Of a DNA stretch of 6,196 nt, positions 6,061 to 6,196 are shown in pieces. Position 1 is the first letter of the stretch. Each line of letters begins with the position of its first letter. This DNA comes from Caryophanales bacterium. Lineage in GTDB: Bacteria > Bacillota_I > Bacilli_A > RFN20 > CAG-826. A program made the translations under genes and the position numbers. The notes beneath the pieces were generated by a model. It made no database searches, was not told the DNA's origin, and worked only from the letters and a program-made list of their open reading frames with translations. Location of the stretch: contig JAQYPI010000002.1 of the NCBI GenBank assembly GCA_028726925.1, positions 1 through 6,196 of the forward strand, read 5' to 3'.

Positions 6061-6196
6061 GGATAGCGATTCCATCCTCTATTTCCGCACGCGCATCGAA
6101 GGGGCAACCGCCCTCCACCTCCCCTTTGGGATCGAAGCCTACCAAGGCCGTCTTGGGGGCGAAGAAGCCATCGTCGCGACCATCGGGGTCGGCATG
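6041..6196 (+). CDS. Probable MTA/SAH-nucleosidase-like (PNP/UDP phosphorylase family) protein, 3' partial
   Basis: Only the first 52 codons are in the window and the frame stays open to the edge. The fragment opens with a short hydrophobic strand (MILLVG), then charged residues and a helix, then EAYQGRLGGEEAIVATIGVG. This order matches the start of 5'-methylthioadenosine/S-adenosylhomocysteine nucleosidases, which open 'MKIGIIGAMEEE' and continue 'YTGQLNGTEVALLKSGIGK'. Such enzymes cleave the glycosidic bond of MTA and SAH in the cytoplasm, recycling adenine and methionine. The usual EEE stretch after the first strand reads EDSDS here, so it may be a divergent member or a different nucleoside phosphorylase. 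It overlaps the EAL gene by 20 bases, so it is probably the next operon member or the start of a housekeeping run. The gene is near certain; the family is a moderate call from a short N-terminus. Confidence 0.6.
   Translation, partial: MILLVGEDSDSILYFRTRIEGATALHLPFGIEAYQGRLGGEEAIVATIGVGM

Noticed and set aside
1..6196. A mollicute-type genetic code (TGA as tryptophan)
   Set aside because: TGA ends the genes at 232, 3483 and 6060 exactly where the next gene starts, and tryptophans are encoded by TGG, so the standard bacterial code applies.

Overview
The window is a compact, single-strand (+) gene cluster from a GC-rich bacterium (roughly 60% by eye, with mostly C/G third codon positions). Strong AAGGAGG ribosome binding sites and an archaeal/ER-like SipW-type signal peptidase suggest a member of the Bacillota, possibly an uncultured gut Bacilli lineage. 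This assignment is inference; the window has no rRNA or marker gene. The genetic code looks standard: tryptophan is TGG throughout, and TGA, TAA and TAG all serve as stops.

Layout, left to right: (1) the C-terminal end of a probable secreted beta-rich protein (2-232), whose last part resembles the ends of SipW-dependent exported proteins; (2) a membrane-anchored McrB-like AAA+ ATPase (243-1796); (3) a protein with a DUF2357-like region and a long charged coiled coil but no visible nuclease (1810-3483); (4) a SipW-type signal peptidase I with an insertion after the catalytic serine and a coiled-coil tail (3480-4424); (5) a two-helix membrane protein with a degenerate GGDEF domain and an apparently intact EAL c-di-GMP phosphodiesterase domain (4408-6060); (6) the start of a probable MTA/SAH-nucleosidase-like protein (6041-6196, running off the edge). 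Gaps are 10 and 13 bases and the last three junctions overlap (4, 17 and 20 bases), so genes 2-6 look like one translationally coupled operon, perhaps including gene 1. No stretch over 300 bases lacks a gene, and I saw no promoter, terminator, RNA gene, CRISPR array, insertion sequence or attachment site.

The notable point is the combination. An McrB-type AAA+ motor and a DUF2357-type protein normally form modification-dependent restriction or defence systems. Here the motor's N-terminus carries a membrane anchor instead of a DNA-reading domain, the partner has a coiled coil where the nuclease would be, and both sit in an operon with a SipW peptidase, a likely SipW substrate and a c-di-GMP phosphodiesterase. 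My working hypothesis is a membrane-bound, ATP- or GTP-driven machine for exporting or assembling a surface protein under c-di-GMP influence. A membrane-sited defence system remains an alternative.
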